Positions 38,826 through 48,970 of a stretch of 64,000 nt of DNA are shown piece by piece; the stretch's first letter is position 1, and every line of letters begins with the position of its first letter. The notes under the pieces are model-generated. The model searched no databases. It had not been told where the DNA came from and worked only from the letters and a program-made list of their open reading frames with translations. The stretch is from Bernardetiaceae bacterium (GTDB lineage Bacteria; Bacteroidota; Bacteroidia; Cytophagales; Thermoflexibacteraceae): contig JANWVT010000001.1 of assembly GCA_025056255.1 (NCBI GenBank), positions 1-64,000 of the forward strand, given 5' to 3'. The translations under genes and the position numbers were made by a program.

Positions 38826-40137
38826 GGTTTTGTTTCAAAGAAAATGCAATACCGAAATAAGTTACAGTTAGAATAAGGCACATGATAGATTCTATAAAAT
38901 TGATATCGCCAAATAGCCCTTTCAACATTAAAATATGCTTAACTAATGGATAAAATAGAATTATCAAGCCTGTTATAGTATAACAAATAAGCAAAGCAAC
39001 AGCTTGCTGGCTTGAACAATATTTACAAAGGATAAGAATACAGACAATAAATGCCATATTCATTCTGTCAACACCACTTGTAATTAATACTAAAACAATA
39101 AAAATCCATAATAAATTACCACAAAACAAGTCAACTTTTTTAAAACTATCTCTAAATGCATCCTTAGCAGATAATAGAAATAATCCTAAAACTGAGATAA
39201 TTTGCATTATTCGCCAATGCTCGGGCAAGAGTAGGTGAAATACTCGCCAAACAGATGAATGTAACGGCATAGAAGCAGATGAACCATGTTCAAAACGTTG
39301 TATCATTGGATATAATACTTCGGGAATAAAAGGTAAAAAAGAAATGAACACTATTGAAAAAGTAATTATTCCGAATATAAATGACATTTTAATGAATGAA
39401 TGCATATCAGACTTCTTTTGCCATAATCTTATAATTGCTATGGGTATCAAAAAAGCAGCAACAGCCTTATAGGCAATAGCTACCCCTATAACTAAGGCAC
39501 TCCAATACAAGAAATTAGTTTTTGAATTATCATATATCAACAATAAGAATAGCAGCATTAGAAGTGTTTCGGTACCTTTATCTCCCGGATTTACAATACT
39601 CCAACTAATAAGAAAAGGCGAGCAAATACCTACTACTATATTAGCAAAGAACTTTATATTATCCTTTAATTTCCAATTTTTAATGATGAACAAGTATATT
39701 ATTCCACATAAAATAGCATCAAAAAAAGCAAAGTAATATCTAAACCCTTCGGGTGAGTAAAACAGTTTATATATCAGTGCTAAATTGAGTTGTGTTAAAG
39801 GCAAATGACTGGCTGCACAATAATCCCATATTTCCTGACTTTGTGCAGTGTAATCTTGATAAGCATAGTCATCTTTTCTAAGCTGGTTTCTTATTTCTTT
39901 TGAATCTTCGTAGTCATAAGGATTAATTCCCATTGCAGTCAGCTGCCCTCCATCCATGTACATTAATAAGTCTATATTTGTATTAAGTTCAGGAGTAAAC
40001 CATATTAACCACCATCTCAATGCAAGACTTATTAGTGTAGTCCCAAAGAATGCTACTAAGGTATTTTGCTTACTAATAAGCCACGCCAACGGTAGTATGA
40101 GAATTAATACAATTAATAACTCCAAATAGGCGCTCAT
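38797..40137 (-). CDS. Multi-TM membrane protein, putative GT-C glycosyltransferase
   Basis: About 10 hydrophobic segments; GINPYDYEDSKEIRNQLRKDD resembles GT-C/mannosyltransferase luminal loop. Confidence 0.6.
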   Translation of the reverse strand: MSAYLELLIVLILILPLAWLISKQNTLVAFFGTTLISLALRWWLIWFTPELNTNIDLLMYMDGGQLTAMGINPYDYEDSKEIRNQLRKDDYAYQDYTAQSQEIWDYCAASHLPLTQLNLALIYKLFYSPEGFRYYFAFFDAILCGIIYLFIIKNWKLKDNIKFFANIVVGICSPFLISWSIVNPGDKGTETLLMLLFLLLIYDNSKTNFLYWSALVIGVAIAYKAVAAFLIPIAIIRLWQKKSDMHSFIKMSFIFGIITFSIVFISFLPFIPEVLYPMIQRFEHGSSASMPLHSSVWRVFHLLLPEHWRIMQIISVLGLFLLSAKDAFRDSFKKVDLFCGNLLWIFIVLVLITSGVDRMNMAFIVCILILCKYCSSQQAVALLICYTITGLIILFYPLVKHILMLKGLFGDINFIESIMCLILTVTYFGIAFSLKQNHVPQPSRNH

Positions 40138-41651
40138 TTTACTAATAAAAATATTCTAAGTTTTGGATTAATACTCTGTAAGTATTCTCTTTCTTTAAAA
40201 CTTAATCCCTCGTAGGAGTATACGTAATAAGATTGAAAATGAGGCTTTTCAAAGATTAATTCTTTATATTGTAGAGAGCGATAAGAATCTATAACAATAG
40301 GATGAAAATATGCAAAATTTACAAAAAAAAACTTTTGTTGAGAAGCTGTTAGCGTACTCTTTGGACGGTAGGCTACATTTTCTATTTCAAATGCCAAGTT
40401 ATTATTATAATTTTCCTTTTCAATAGAAGTATCTACCCATTTGTCTATTCCATAGGTTAGTAACACATCTCTGGGATAAGCAATATTAATAAAAGCATTA
40501 TTTTTAATAAGAAAATCAACAAAAACGATTAACACAAAAACTAATATAATTCTTAGAAAAAAGATGATACGTACCTTCTCAATTATATAATTTATTGTAA
40601 TACAAAATGATATAGCGAAAAGCGGCATAAACATGTGAAGTATTCTGCCATAAAAAACCATTTTTCTCAGGAAATAACATTGTAATGCATACATGATTAA
40701 AAATAAAAATGCAATAGTGCTGATTATAAGAATATAGCTTGACGAATGATTTTTTTTTAAGTTTAAAAAAATAGGTATAAACATCATTAAAATTAATACC
40801 CAACCTGTAAAGTATTCTACTTGCCAAAGATATAGAAAAGGATAAACAAGACCTTCATCAAAACTTCCTTGTGTAATGGTACCCGATAAATTTTTCAAAG
40901 AGCTAATATACGAATATCCTCCTATTCTTGTAACGATTTCCCAAAAAGCCAGCACAGAAAAAATACCAACGGCTAATTTAAAAAAGTTTTGTAAATTGCT
41001 GTCAAAGATTGATTTAACGAAAATAGCAGTAGATATTATCCCTACAAACAAAAAATAACCCGGATAAATAGTGAACCCCAACCCCAATAGGAATCCTACA
41101 AACCAATAGTTAATAAAACTCCTAATAGGGAGTGTGAAATATATAGCAGCTAAAAAAAAGCACAATGAATTATCGTAAGGTAGCAAGTGCCTAATATAAA
41201 AACCATGATTCAATAACCCACAATAAACAATTGTGCATACCAAAGATATTAGGCGCTGGCATGATTGTTCTTTGGAGTAATAAAGACATATTTTATAAAA
41301 TAAAAAGGTGTTTAACAAAACAACTAAATAATTTTGAAACTGCGGTATAAAGTTAGAACGATTTACAGGTAAGCCCGTTAATTTGTACCATATTACTTGA
41401 ATGATAGCAAATGGGAAACGAACTAATAGTTCAGCAGGGCGACCATTGGTGTCTATTAACGCTTTACAGAATTTGTCATAGTCTCCTTGTTTAATTGCTT
41501 CTATTAAACCAAATACTAAGTCATATCTCCACTCGTCTGTAATCGCATAAGCGCCTATACCGATATAGAAAAACTTAAATAATAACATAATTAGAATAAG
41601 TACCCATAGTACATATTCTACTTTTTTCACATTCAAGAAATTTACATTCAT
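40134..41651 (-). CDS. Multi-TM membrane protein of the glycan cluster, function unknown
   Basis: 505 aa, more than 10 TM stretches; start/stop overlaps with both neighbours. Confidence 0.6.
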   Translation of the reverse strand: MNVNFLNVKKVEYVLWVLILIMLLFKFFYIGIGAYAITDEWRYDLVFGLIEAIKQGDYDKFCKALIDTNGRPAELLVRFPFAIIQVIWYKLTGLPVNRSNFIPQFQNYLVVLLNTFLFYKICLYYSKEQSCQRLISLVCTIVYCGLLNHGFYIRHLLPYDNSLCFFLAAIYFTLPIRSFINYWFVGFLLGLGFTIYPGYFLFVGIISTAIFVKSIFDSNLQNFFKLAVGIFSVLAFWEIVTRIGGYSYISSLKNLSGTITQGSFDEGLVYPFLYLWQVEYFTGWVLILMMFIPIFLNLKKNHSSSYILIISTIAFLFLIMYALQCYFLRKMVFYGRILHMFMPLFAISFCITINYIIEKVRIIFFLRIILVFVLIVFVDFLIKNNAFINIAYPRDVLLTYGIDKWVDTSIEKENYNNNLAFEIENVAYRPKSTLTASQQKFFFVNFAYFHPIVIDSYRSLQYKELIFEKPHFQSYYVYSYEGLSFKEREYLQSINPKLRIFLLVK

Positions 41652-42574
41652 AATTTGAATATTTGCCCACTTATAACCTCTACCACCTCACACCCCTTGA
41701 TAGCTTCCAGACGTGCCTCGCCAATCAAAAAGGTCAGATTTCCTGCCACATCGCGCGACTCGCGGAAACGCGACTCTACAAAACCTTGCCGAGCGGTGAG
41801 CGGCGGCAATACATTGCGGTCTTTGCGGATAAAATAAGCATTATTTCCTGCACTGTTGCAACCGACAAAATCGTAGCCTTTTTGCTCGGCTAAGTAGCAA
41901 AAGGCAGCCAGCGAAGCCCCCCAGTACAAGCCTGTAAAATGCGCCCGATGACGCTGAAAATCAGGTTGATAGGGTACAGATATAGCCCTTTCCGCACCAA
42001 AAACACTGTTGTATTCGGCAATGACTATCACGGGGTTTACCGCCTCAATTGCTTGCCAAACCCAATAGTCGTTGCCGTCTATGTCTATGCTGAGCAAGCC
42101 AATTTCGCCTGTGAAGCCGTTTTTTACAAAAATATTATTGATGTTTTCGCGGGTAATAAATGCACCTACGGCGGTTAAATCGTAGCGCCAGCAGAGGTCG
42201 CTGCGGCGTACTGCTGCCATCAGGTCGCTGTCGCCGTCTATAATCAGCCCGCGCCAATTGTTGTGCATCAACAAAAAGCGGGTATTGGCTTCTTTGTAGC
42301 TTTCTACGCCAAACTCTATGAAAATTTCAGGCAGCGGTTTGAGTTTTTCAATCAAAAATTGGATGATGCCATCGTCACCAAACTGCGAAAACACCTGAAA
42401 TTCAGCATCTTGCAGTGTTGCTATGCTATTGCCTCGTACCTGCTCGCGCAATTGACGTGCTGCCATGCTACCCAGCAAAAAGCGATTGGCAAGTGTGGCT
42501 CGTTCCACGTTGTCTAAACGTGAAAGCAGGTCAGTTTGCAGTTTATGTACTATTTTTTTGATGAGGCTTTTCAT
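41648..42574 (-). CDS. FkbM-like putative methyltransferase/glycan-cluster protein
   Basis: FIEFGVESYKEANTRFLLMHNNWRGLIIDGD and LLSIDIDGNDYWVWQAI resemble FkbM-type motifs. Confidence 0.55.
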   Translation of the reverse strand: MKSLIKKIVHKLQTDLLSRLDNVERATLANRFLLGSMAARQLREQVRGNSIATLQDAEFQVFSQFGDDGIIQFLIEKLKPLPEIFIEFGVESYKEANTRFLLMHNNWRGLIIDGDSDLMAAVRRSDLCWRYDLTAVGAFITRENINNIFVKNGFTGEIGLLSIDIDGNDYWVWQAIEAVNPVIVIAEYNSVFGAERAISVPYQPDFQRHRAHFTGLYWGASLAAFCYLAEQKGYDFVGCNSAGNNAYFIRKDRNVLPPLTARQGFVESRFRESRDVAGNLTFLIGEARLEAIKGCEVVEVISGQIFKL

Positions 42575-42608
42575 GTTTGAATTTTTTACCGCAAATGGCG
42601 CTGAGATT

Positions 42609-43439
42609 TTACCGCAAGGTACGCTGAGGGGTGTTTTTCATGAAACACAACCAACAAAAGTTATGAAACCAGCGCGGCAGTCCTGCAACGCGGGCTGCAA
42701 TGTTATCTAATGATTTTCCTTCTGCAAGCAATTGATAATCAGGTGTAAACTGTGCCAGAAAATGCTGCTGGCTGAATATCCAGCTTGGAAAACTTGTTCT
42801 AAAATTTTTATCCTGTTGTATAAACTGACAAGTAATTAAATTTTTACTCCCGTCGTATAATGGGATGCGATGAACAAAGCAGTAGTAAGGTTCAACCGAC
42901 AATAATTGTTGAATAAAGTTTTGGTAATTCTCAATATAATTAAAAACTCCCGAAGCAAGTACAAAAAGCCCTGCTTTCTCGGGAATATCGGCTGCCTGAT
43001 AATAAAATTGCAGCACTTTATCACCCTGAAACAGTTCTTGCCCCAGTGCGACATAGTGCGGCTGTTCTACCACATACCACTGAATATCAAGCCCTTGCAG
43101 CAATGCCCGATGCTGAAACCAAGTGCTGCCGAGCGACCCGCCAAAGTCTAATACGCGCAGTTTCCCATTGTTTTCTAACGCGGCTTTTAATAAGAAGCTA
43201 AGCAGCGGATAGTCATAAAATGGCTTGTAAAACAACTTGCCGTCCCGTTCAAACAATGCCTTACCTTCTTTCACTGCCATTGCTGCCTTTTTAATGCGCT
43301 CTAAAATAGCAGCGTCATCATAGCCCTTTGCCTGCTGCATAGCAGTTTCCCAGTCGGGAAAATTGCCTTTCCAATAAATCGGATAGGTCTGCTCAAAGAA
43401 GAAAGTATCGCGGATTTTATGGATGATGCGCTGTATCAT
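42609..43439 (-). CDS. Putative methyltransferase, TIGR04325-like family
   Basis: LRVLDFGGSLGSTWFQHRALL, WYVVEQPHYVALGQELF, FVHRIPL. Confidence 0.75.
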   Translation of the reverse strand: MIQRIIHKIRDTFFFEQTYPIYWKGNFPDWETAMQQAKGYDDAAILERIKKAAMAVKEGKALFERDGKLFYKPFYDYPLLSFLLKAALENNGKLRVLDFGGSLGSTWFQHRALLQGLDIQWYVVEQPHYVALGQELFQGDKVLQFYYQAADIPEKAGLFVLASGVFNYIENYQNFIQQLLSVEPYYCFVHRIPLYDGSKNLITCQFIQQDKNFRTSFPSWIFSQQHFLAQFTPDYQLLAEGKSLDNIAARVAGLPRWFHNFCWLCFMKNTPQRTLR

Positions 43440-44383
43440 TTGCCTGTGTTAGCATTCAAAGATAGCATTTTTTTAATGCGCCCAATGTATTTTTTCCAGA
43501 GCGGCGGCATGTAGTTTTGGGCGGCTAGGTATTGTACAATTGCCGCTCGGGCTGCTTGGTTCGGGACAGGCGGCTGAGGCTGCACTTCTATTGGATGAGC
43601 AGCTAATTGTACTCGATAAAAATCTTCACTGCCAGCATGTGTGCCGCTTTCATCGTTGCCAATATTTTCAACTAAAGTTTTACCCGGATAGAGGGTTAGT
43701 TTTTCTGCCAGAAACAGCGAGGCATACCAACGAATTGCCCAAGAGTCATTTTTGCCATTTACTTGGTCGGCAAGCATGTTGTAGTACGGGTATGTATTGT
43801 CATAGTTAAAACGACTTATTAGTTGCCGACGCTTGAGTTCTTGCATCAAATATTTACCATCAGGGTTGAACAGTTGCCATGCACGCTGCCAAGTAGCCCA
43901 ACCCCAGCATCCCGGGTCGTTCAGGAAAAAAGTTTCGGGCAGATTCGGGATGTCGTAAATGTAGGCAGTAACAGCAGCTACTTCGAGCGTGTGTGCATAG
44001 CATTGCAGTGCATTGTTCATGTAGCGCAAAAAATACGGCGAAGTTACTATGTCATCTTCTAGCACGATAACTTGCCCATGGCAATTGACCACTTGTGTTA
44101 CGCCTGCAACAATAGAATTAGCAAGCCCTTGATTTTCAGCCTTTTCTTCAACAATAATTTCCTTAAATCGCCAATTTTGGCGAATGAGGCGACGAACAGC
44201 AGCAATATTGGTTTGATCAGTTTCCGAAGCATCGGGTTTGGCACCATCTGCAAAAATATAGAGCATACTTTCCGCTGCACCTTCGTTTTGTTGCAGCGTT
44301 TCTAGCGTTCTTTGCAAATGCCAAGGACGCTTGTAGCAAAACAAAGCTATTGGGGCATAGTTCATTTCTTGATAACTACGCAT
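43436..44383 (-). CDS. Glycosyltransferase (GT2-like fold)
   Basis: PIALFCYKRPWHLQRTLETLQQN, VIVLEDDIVTSPYFL, DPGCWGWATWQRAW. Confidence 0.85.
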   Translation of the reverse strand: MRSYQEMNYAPIALFCYKRPWHLQRTLETLQQNEGAAESMLYIFADGAKPDASETDQTNIAAVRRLIRQNWRFKEIIVEEKAENQGLANSIVAGVTQVVNCHGQVIVLEDDIVTSPYFLRYMNNALQCYAHTLEVAAVTAYIYDIPNLPETFFLNDPGCWGWATWQRAWQLFNPDGKYLMQELKRRQLISRFNYDNTYPYYNMLADQVNGKNDSWAIRWYASLFLAEKLTLYPGKTLVENIGNDESGTHAGSEDFYRVQLAAHPIEVQPQPPVPNQAARAAIVQYLAAQNYMPPLWKKYIGRIKKMLSLNANTGK

Positions 44384-45516
44384 TGAATACTTCGCTCAAA
44401 CTCAGAGTGAAAGGCATAATCTGCTATGCTTTCCTGATTGTCGGCAATAAAGTAAAATAAAAAGTCGCGCACATTAGCAAAGGTTACCCATTCGGTTTCA
44501 AAGGTAAAATACTCCGTTACCCGATAGGAAACCGATAGCTTTTCCAATAAGCGATTGATTTTTTGGAACAATCCCGCCAACCGCGCGTTCTCTGTGGCAC
44601 GAATGGGGTCAAAGGTTTGTCGAACTATTAGTGCTGCCTCCGAAGGCAAACTATGGAACCTCTTTGCAAAAGCAACATATGACTGCAAAGTGGGGTATTC
44701 AAAGGTGAATGTTGTTGTGCCATCAGCAAGCGCTGTATCTATATTCTCGAAAATTGTCAACGCTGGGCGTCGTGGTTCTTGCAATGCTTGGTTCAAATAG
44801 GGTGTCTTGATTTCGGTTTTGCGCTTTTCGTATTTTTCCATTGCTTTGAGCCAAAGCACAGGCATCAGTTCTTCGGTAGAGGCAGGTGGATGCCATTGGT
44901 GAAAGGTTGGCGCTTCTTGTATGGAAAGTACTTTGCGGACTAAACCAATTTTGCGCAAGCGTTTTTTCAAATCCATATCTTCTACGCCCCACACCTTGAA
45001 GTACTCGTCAAAGCCGCCGATTTCGTACATGGCTTTTCGGGGTACAACAACAAGCCCACCGCTTTCGCTAATGGAATTAACAGGATAGCTGTAAGATTTA
45101 TCAAAGCGCAACTGTTCAAAGTTTGTCTGCTCGGGCGGTAGATAATAGCACTGATACTGTAGAAAAGAATGGTCATCTATTTTTTCTAATGCGGCTTGTG
45201 CAAAATGAGGCGGATAAATCAAGTCTACGTCCACTATAGCCAAATAATGTCCTTTTGCAGCTCTTATACCAATGTTGATGGCATGTGCCCTCGACCAAAA
45301 TTGCCTGCGTGCGTTGTAGTAAATGTAGATGATGCCTTTACTTTGGCAAAGCGATGCAATAGCTTGTTGCTCAGCATCGTTGCTGCCGTAATCGGTCAGA
45401 ATAATTTCAAAGTTACCATCCAATTTTTGGTTTTGAAGAGAATGTAAACACCTTGTTACACGCTCTATTTCACGGTTGCGATAGGGTATAATGAATGATA
45501 AATCCATGCTATGCAA
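44362..45516 (-). CDS. Glycosyltransferase family 2 with galactosyltransferase-like C-terminus
   Basis: SFIIPYRNREIERVTRCLHSL, LAIVDVDLIYPPHF, VWGVEDMDLKKRLRKIGL. Confidence 0.88.
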   Translation of the reverse strand: MHSMDLSFIIPYRNREIERVTRCLHSLQNQKLDGNFEIILTDYGSNDAEQQAIASLCQSKGIIYIYYNARRQFWSRAHAINIGIRAAKGHYLAIVDVDLIYPPHFAQAALEKIDDHSFLQYQCYYLPPEQTNFEQLRFDKSYSYPVNSISESGGLVVVPRKAMYEIGGFDEYFKVWGVEDMDLKKRLRKIGLVRKVLSIQEAPTFHQWHPPASTEELMPVLWLKAMEKYEKRKTEIKTPYLNQALQEPRRPALTIFENIDTALADGTTTFTFEYPTLQSYVAFAKRFHSLPSEAALIVRQTFDPIRATENARLAGLFQKINRLLEKLSVSYRVTEYFTFETEWVTFANVRDFLFYFIADNQESIADYAFHSEFERSIQCVVIKK

Positions 45517-47392
45517 TCTGACGTTCTACAGAAGGATACCTTCTTTTGATAACCGCTTTTTCCCAAAGATAGGGCATGAGGGCTGTCCATGCCTGTTCGC
45601 CATCTGTAAATTTTGCCTTAGGATTTTGCACGATATTTAGAATCTTTTCTCGCACCTGAGCAGGACTAATCAAATTAGAATGGTTAAAGTCGGTGCTATG
45701 GACTGTGTCTAACAACGACTCCCGCCAGGCGCCACGCATCCAATCTACTACTGGCGTATTAAAGCCAATTTTACTTTTGCGCATGCGTACTTCCTCTGGT
45801 ATTCGTCCTTGCATGGCATCGCGGATAATGGCTTTGGTGTAACCATTTCGCACTTTGCTATGCCAAGGTAACGAAAAGCTGTAAGCTACCACCCTATAGT
45901 CCATAAAAGGCATTCTGATTTCTATGCCATTAGCCATAGAATACCGGTCGTAGTTACGCAGCAGCGTAGGCAATATGGTTTGGTGAAATATTTTGTACAA
46001 TTCGCTGTTAAATCTGCCAAGTTTGCCTTCATGCGGTTTTTCTTTGGCAAAAAGTTGTTTCAAACTACTGCTAGGAGAATGTCTTATTTGCGACAAGATA
46101 AACCGCAGAGCACTCCACCACGTTTGCGGCTGTTTATCTATCTGCTCCGATTCTATATCATTAAAGCCATTGATAGCATCTATGATGTTGCAAAAGTTTT
46201 TAAGATTCAATGCGCAGTCCATTAGTGCCAGTATAATGTGCCCATAGCCACTCATTAGTTCATCAGCCCCATGTCCATCTATGCTTACCGTGATACCATG
46301 TTGGCGAATGGCTTTATAAGTTTCCATCATAGGCAGGGGGCTTGTCAGGTAGAGTTCTTCAAACAAATACAGATACTCATTCATTTCTTCAAGACTTCGC
46401 CCTGCACTAACTTGTATGTAAGTAGCGGGTATAGCAAGGTGTTCAGCTACTTTTTGCGCATAATACCGCTCATCTAAAAACGTGCCAGGAAAAGTAGCTA
46501 CAAACACGTGTTGCCAGTCGGAGGAAAGCCTTTGCGCAATAAAATTTTTTTCATTTCGGGCAATCCAAGCAATAGTGCCGGCAATAGCGCTGGAGTCTAA
46601 CCCTCCACTGAGGGCTGTTCCAATGGGCACATCTGCTCGCATGCGGATGCGGCAGGCATCAGTAAAGATATCTTTGAACTGTTCTACTTGCTCTTCGTAG
46701 CGCTTGGGCACTTGTACCAAGTGTTGCATCGTATCCCAATAGCGAATGGGGTGCAAAGTGCGTTCAGTGAGTTTAAGGTAGGCATAATGACCTGCGGGGA
46801 AGCGTTTAATGCCAGCAATAAGGCAGTGCTCAGTAGCTTCGTAATCGAATAGATGCGATTTGAGATAGTCAAAATTATCGGCAACGCGCAATTCGGGCAG
46901 AAAAGGAATGAGTGCTTTCATTTCTGAGGCAAAGGCAAATCTATTATTGGCAAACGTGTAGTATAGTGGTTTTACGCCAAATCGGTCTCGGCTCAGAAAA
47001 AGGCGTGACTCTACCTTATCCCAAATAGCAAATGCCCACATACCATTAAACCTTAGTAAGCAATGCTCGCCCCATTGGTGGAATGCTGCAATAATTACTT
47101 CGGTATCGGTATCGGACAAAAAGCGGTAACCTTTAGCAAGCAACTCCTTTCTGATTTCCAGAAAGTTATAGATTTCGCCGTTGAAAGTAATCACATAGCG
47201 CTCAGTTTCCATCGGTTGATGCCCTTTGGCGCTTAAATCTAAAATAGCCAACCTACGATGCCCAATTGTGAGGAGTTGTTCAGGGGCTTGCCAAACACCA
47301 AAACTATCCGGTCCGCGATGTGCTAATAATTGAAGTACTTCTGTGAAAGATTCGGTTGATATAGCGGGCATGGTGCCCAAAATGCCGCACAT
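45509..47392 (-). CDS. asnB: Asparagine synthase (glutamine-hydrolysing)
   Basis: MCGILG N-terminal Cys, HRRLAILDLS, TFNGEIYN, GTALSGGLDSSAIAG. Confidence 0.95.
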   Translation of the reverse strand: MCGILGTMPAISTESFTEVLQLLAHRGPDSFGVWQAPEQLLTIGHRRLAILDLSAKGHQPMETERYVITFNGEIYNFLEIRKELLAKGYRFLSDTDTEVIIAAFHQWGEHCLLRFNGMWAFAIWDKVESRLFLSRDRFGVKPLYYTFANNRFAFASEMKALIPFLPELRVADNFDYLKSHLFDYEATEHCLIAGIKRFPAGHYAYLKLTERTLHPIRYWDTMQHLVQVPKRYEEQVEQFKDIFTDACRIRMRADVPIGTALSGGLDSSAIAGTIAWIARNEKNFIAQRLSSDWQHVFVATFPGTFLDERYYAQKVAEHLAIPATYIQVSAGRSLEEMNEYLYLFEELYLTSPLPMMETYKAIRQHGITVSIDGHGADELMSGYGHIILALMDCALNLKNFCNIIDAINGFNDIESEQIDKQPQTWWSALRFILSQIRHSPSSSLKQLFAKEKPHEGKLGRFNSELYKIFHQTILPTLLRNYDRYSMANGIEIRMPFMDYRVVAYSFSLPWHSKVRNGYTKAIIRDAMQGRIPEEVRMRKSKIGFNTPVVDWMRGAWRESLLDTVHSTDFNHSNLISPAQVREKILNIVQNPKAKFTDGEQAWTALMPYLWEKAVIKRRYPSVERQIA

Positions 47393-47409
47393 AAATTTGT
47401 TTAAGGGGT

Positions 47410-48294
47410 TTAATAAATACCTCCCGTATGCAAAATTAGCAACCTACTGCCGTCTGCAAAATATTTTTTGCACAACAAGTCGGTCAATGCGTAAAACAGT
47501 TTACCTGTGTAGACAGGCTCAAGCGGGATGTGGTACCGACTCATAAAGTCTCTAATAAAATTATTCAAAGCAGGAGTTGTACGGGCGTAGCCACCAAAGT
47601 GATAATCTTCTATCACCTCCCAGTGACCAACCCGAGGCGGAGGCACTTCGGTTAGCAGCTGTTGAACAGTTGCTGTTAAAAAATTGCCTTTTAGCACGCT
47701 CACGCCTAACACTTTTACATCAGGATTGCCAAGTACCAACCCCGCCAGTGTGCAACCTGTTCCGCAAGCACAAAGCGCATAATCAAAATTCTCCGACACA
47801 TATTGCCAAATTTCAGCACAGCCCTTTATTGCTAAGGCATTAGAGCCTCCCTCTGGCAAAATATAGCAATCATCAAAACACTCGTTAGGGAAACGTACTT
47901 GCAACCAAGCAAGCATATCTTGCTGCTGGTGAATGCTGCGATAGTCGTTTCGGCTGAGGTAGCGCAGTTCCATGCCCATTTGGCATGCAAACTGCAAAAC
48001 AGGGTTAAGCGATGCTGTGGGTTCGCCGCGCACATAGCCTATGGTGTGAAAGCCAAAGTAGTGCCCAGCAGCAGCTGTTGCCCGCAGGTGATTAGAGTAC
48101 GCTCCGCCAAAAGTGAGCAATGTAGTTTTGCCCTCTACTTGTGCTTGTTGTAAGTTATATTTTAGCTTAAACCACTTATTGCCATGTATATGCGGATGAA
48201 GCAAATCCAAACGCAAAACACTAACTTGACAAGTGCCTGAAAATGAAGCAGGCAACGGCTGTAAAAGCGGTGCAGACACATTGTTGAACAACAT
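47410..48294 (-). CDS. 1-aminocyclopropane-1-carboxylate deaminase / D-cysteine desulfhydrase-like PLP enzyme
   Basis: VLRLDLLHPHIHGNKWFKLKYNL, TFGGAYSNHLRATAAAG, CGTGCTLAGLVLG; internal start MLFNNVSAP. Confidence 0.88.
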   Translation of the reverse strand: MLFNNVSAPLLQPLPASFSGTCQVSVLRLDLLHPHIHGNKWFKLKYNLQQAQVEGKTTLLTFGGAYSNHLRATAAAGHYFGFHTIGYVRGEPTASLNPVLQFACQMGMELRYLSRNDYRSIHQQQDMLAWLQVRFPNECFDDCYILPEGGSNALAIKGCAEIWQYVSENFDYALCACGTGCTLAGLVLGNPDVKVLGVSVLKGNFLTATVQQLLTEVPPPRVGHWEVIEDYHFGGYARTTPALNNFIRDFMSRYHIPLEPVYTGKLFYALTDLLCKKYFADGSRLLILHTGGIY

Positions 48295-48373
48295 TAACAA
48301 TTCATTCACAATATTTGATGCTGTTTTTTTGTTTATAGTATAGCGAAAACTTAAATTAGCAGCGCGATAAAGC

Positions 48374-48796
48374 ATGCACTTATTTTTTGCCTTGAAGGAA
48401 CCCAATTATTGTTATCGGAAAATTCTTCTTGCACTTGCCAAGCAAGCAAGTCTTTGGTTGTTTTTACTCAGCTTTATCGCCCAAACGCATCCGCTGTTTT
48501 TTGCTGACCTTTTCTACAAAGATAAAATTGAGCAAACAAGCGATGACTCGAGCATTGAGAATGAATCGGACAACAGCAGCGTAGCGGATTCCTTATGGTT
48601 GAAGAAAAACAAGTGTGCAAAGAAAAAATTACCACTTGGGCTACCCCCCGATATTTGCATACCTGTTATTAATACCAACAACTTTTTGTGGTACAATTGT
48701 TTTTTTGCAGCTATTGCCAGTTGTACTAACGATTTTATTTTCATTAAAACTCCTCGTTACATCGCGTTTCAATCACTTATTTTTTACGAAGAGTAG
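48374..48796 (+). CDS. Hypothetical small protein, possible N-terminal TM/signal
   Basis: 140-aa ORF in the gap between divergent genes; no homology recognised. Confidence 0.35.
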   Translation: MHLFFALKEPNYCYRKILLALAKQASLWLFLLSFIAQTHPLFFADLFYKDKIEQTSDDSSIENESDNSSVADSLWLKKNKCAKKKLPLGLPPDICIPVINTNNFLWYNCFFAAIASCTNDFIFIKTPRYIAFQSLIFYEE

Positions 48797-48970
48797 CTAA
48801 TTCCCCTCTTACAGGAAATACCTCGTATTGATGCTATCTTTTGTACGAGTGTGGTGCTGTACACAACGGTGCCGCAAGCACTTACCTTGCTCGGGAAATA
48901 ATGCACTTATCCATATTCAAACAATTTTCAACCTACCGTTTACATTACATCATTTTTAAAGTTTCTATTC

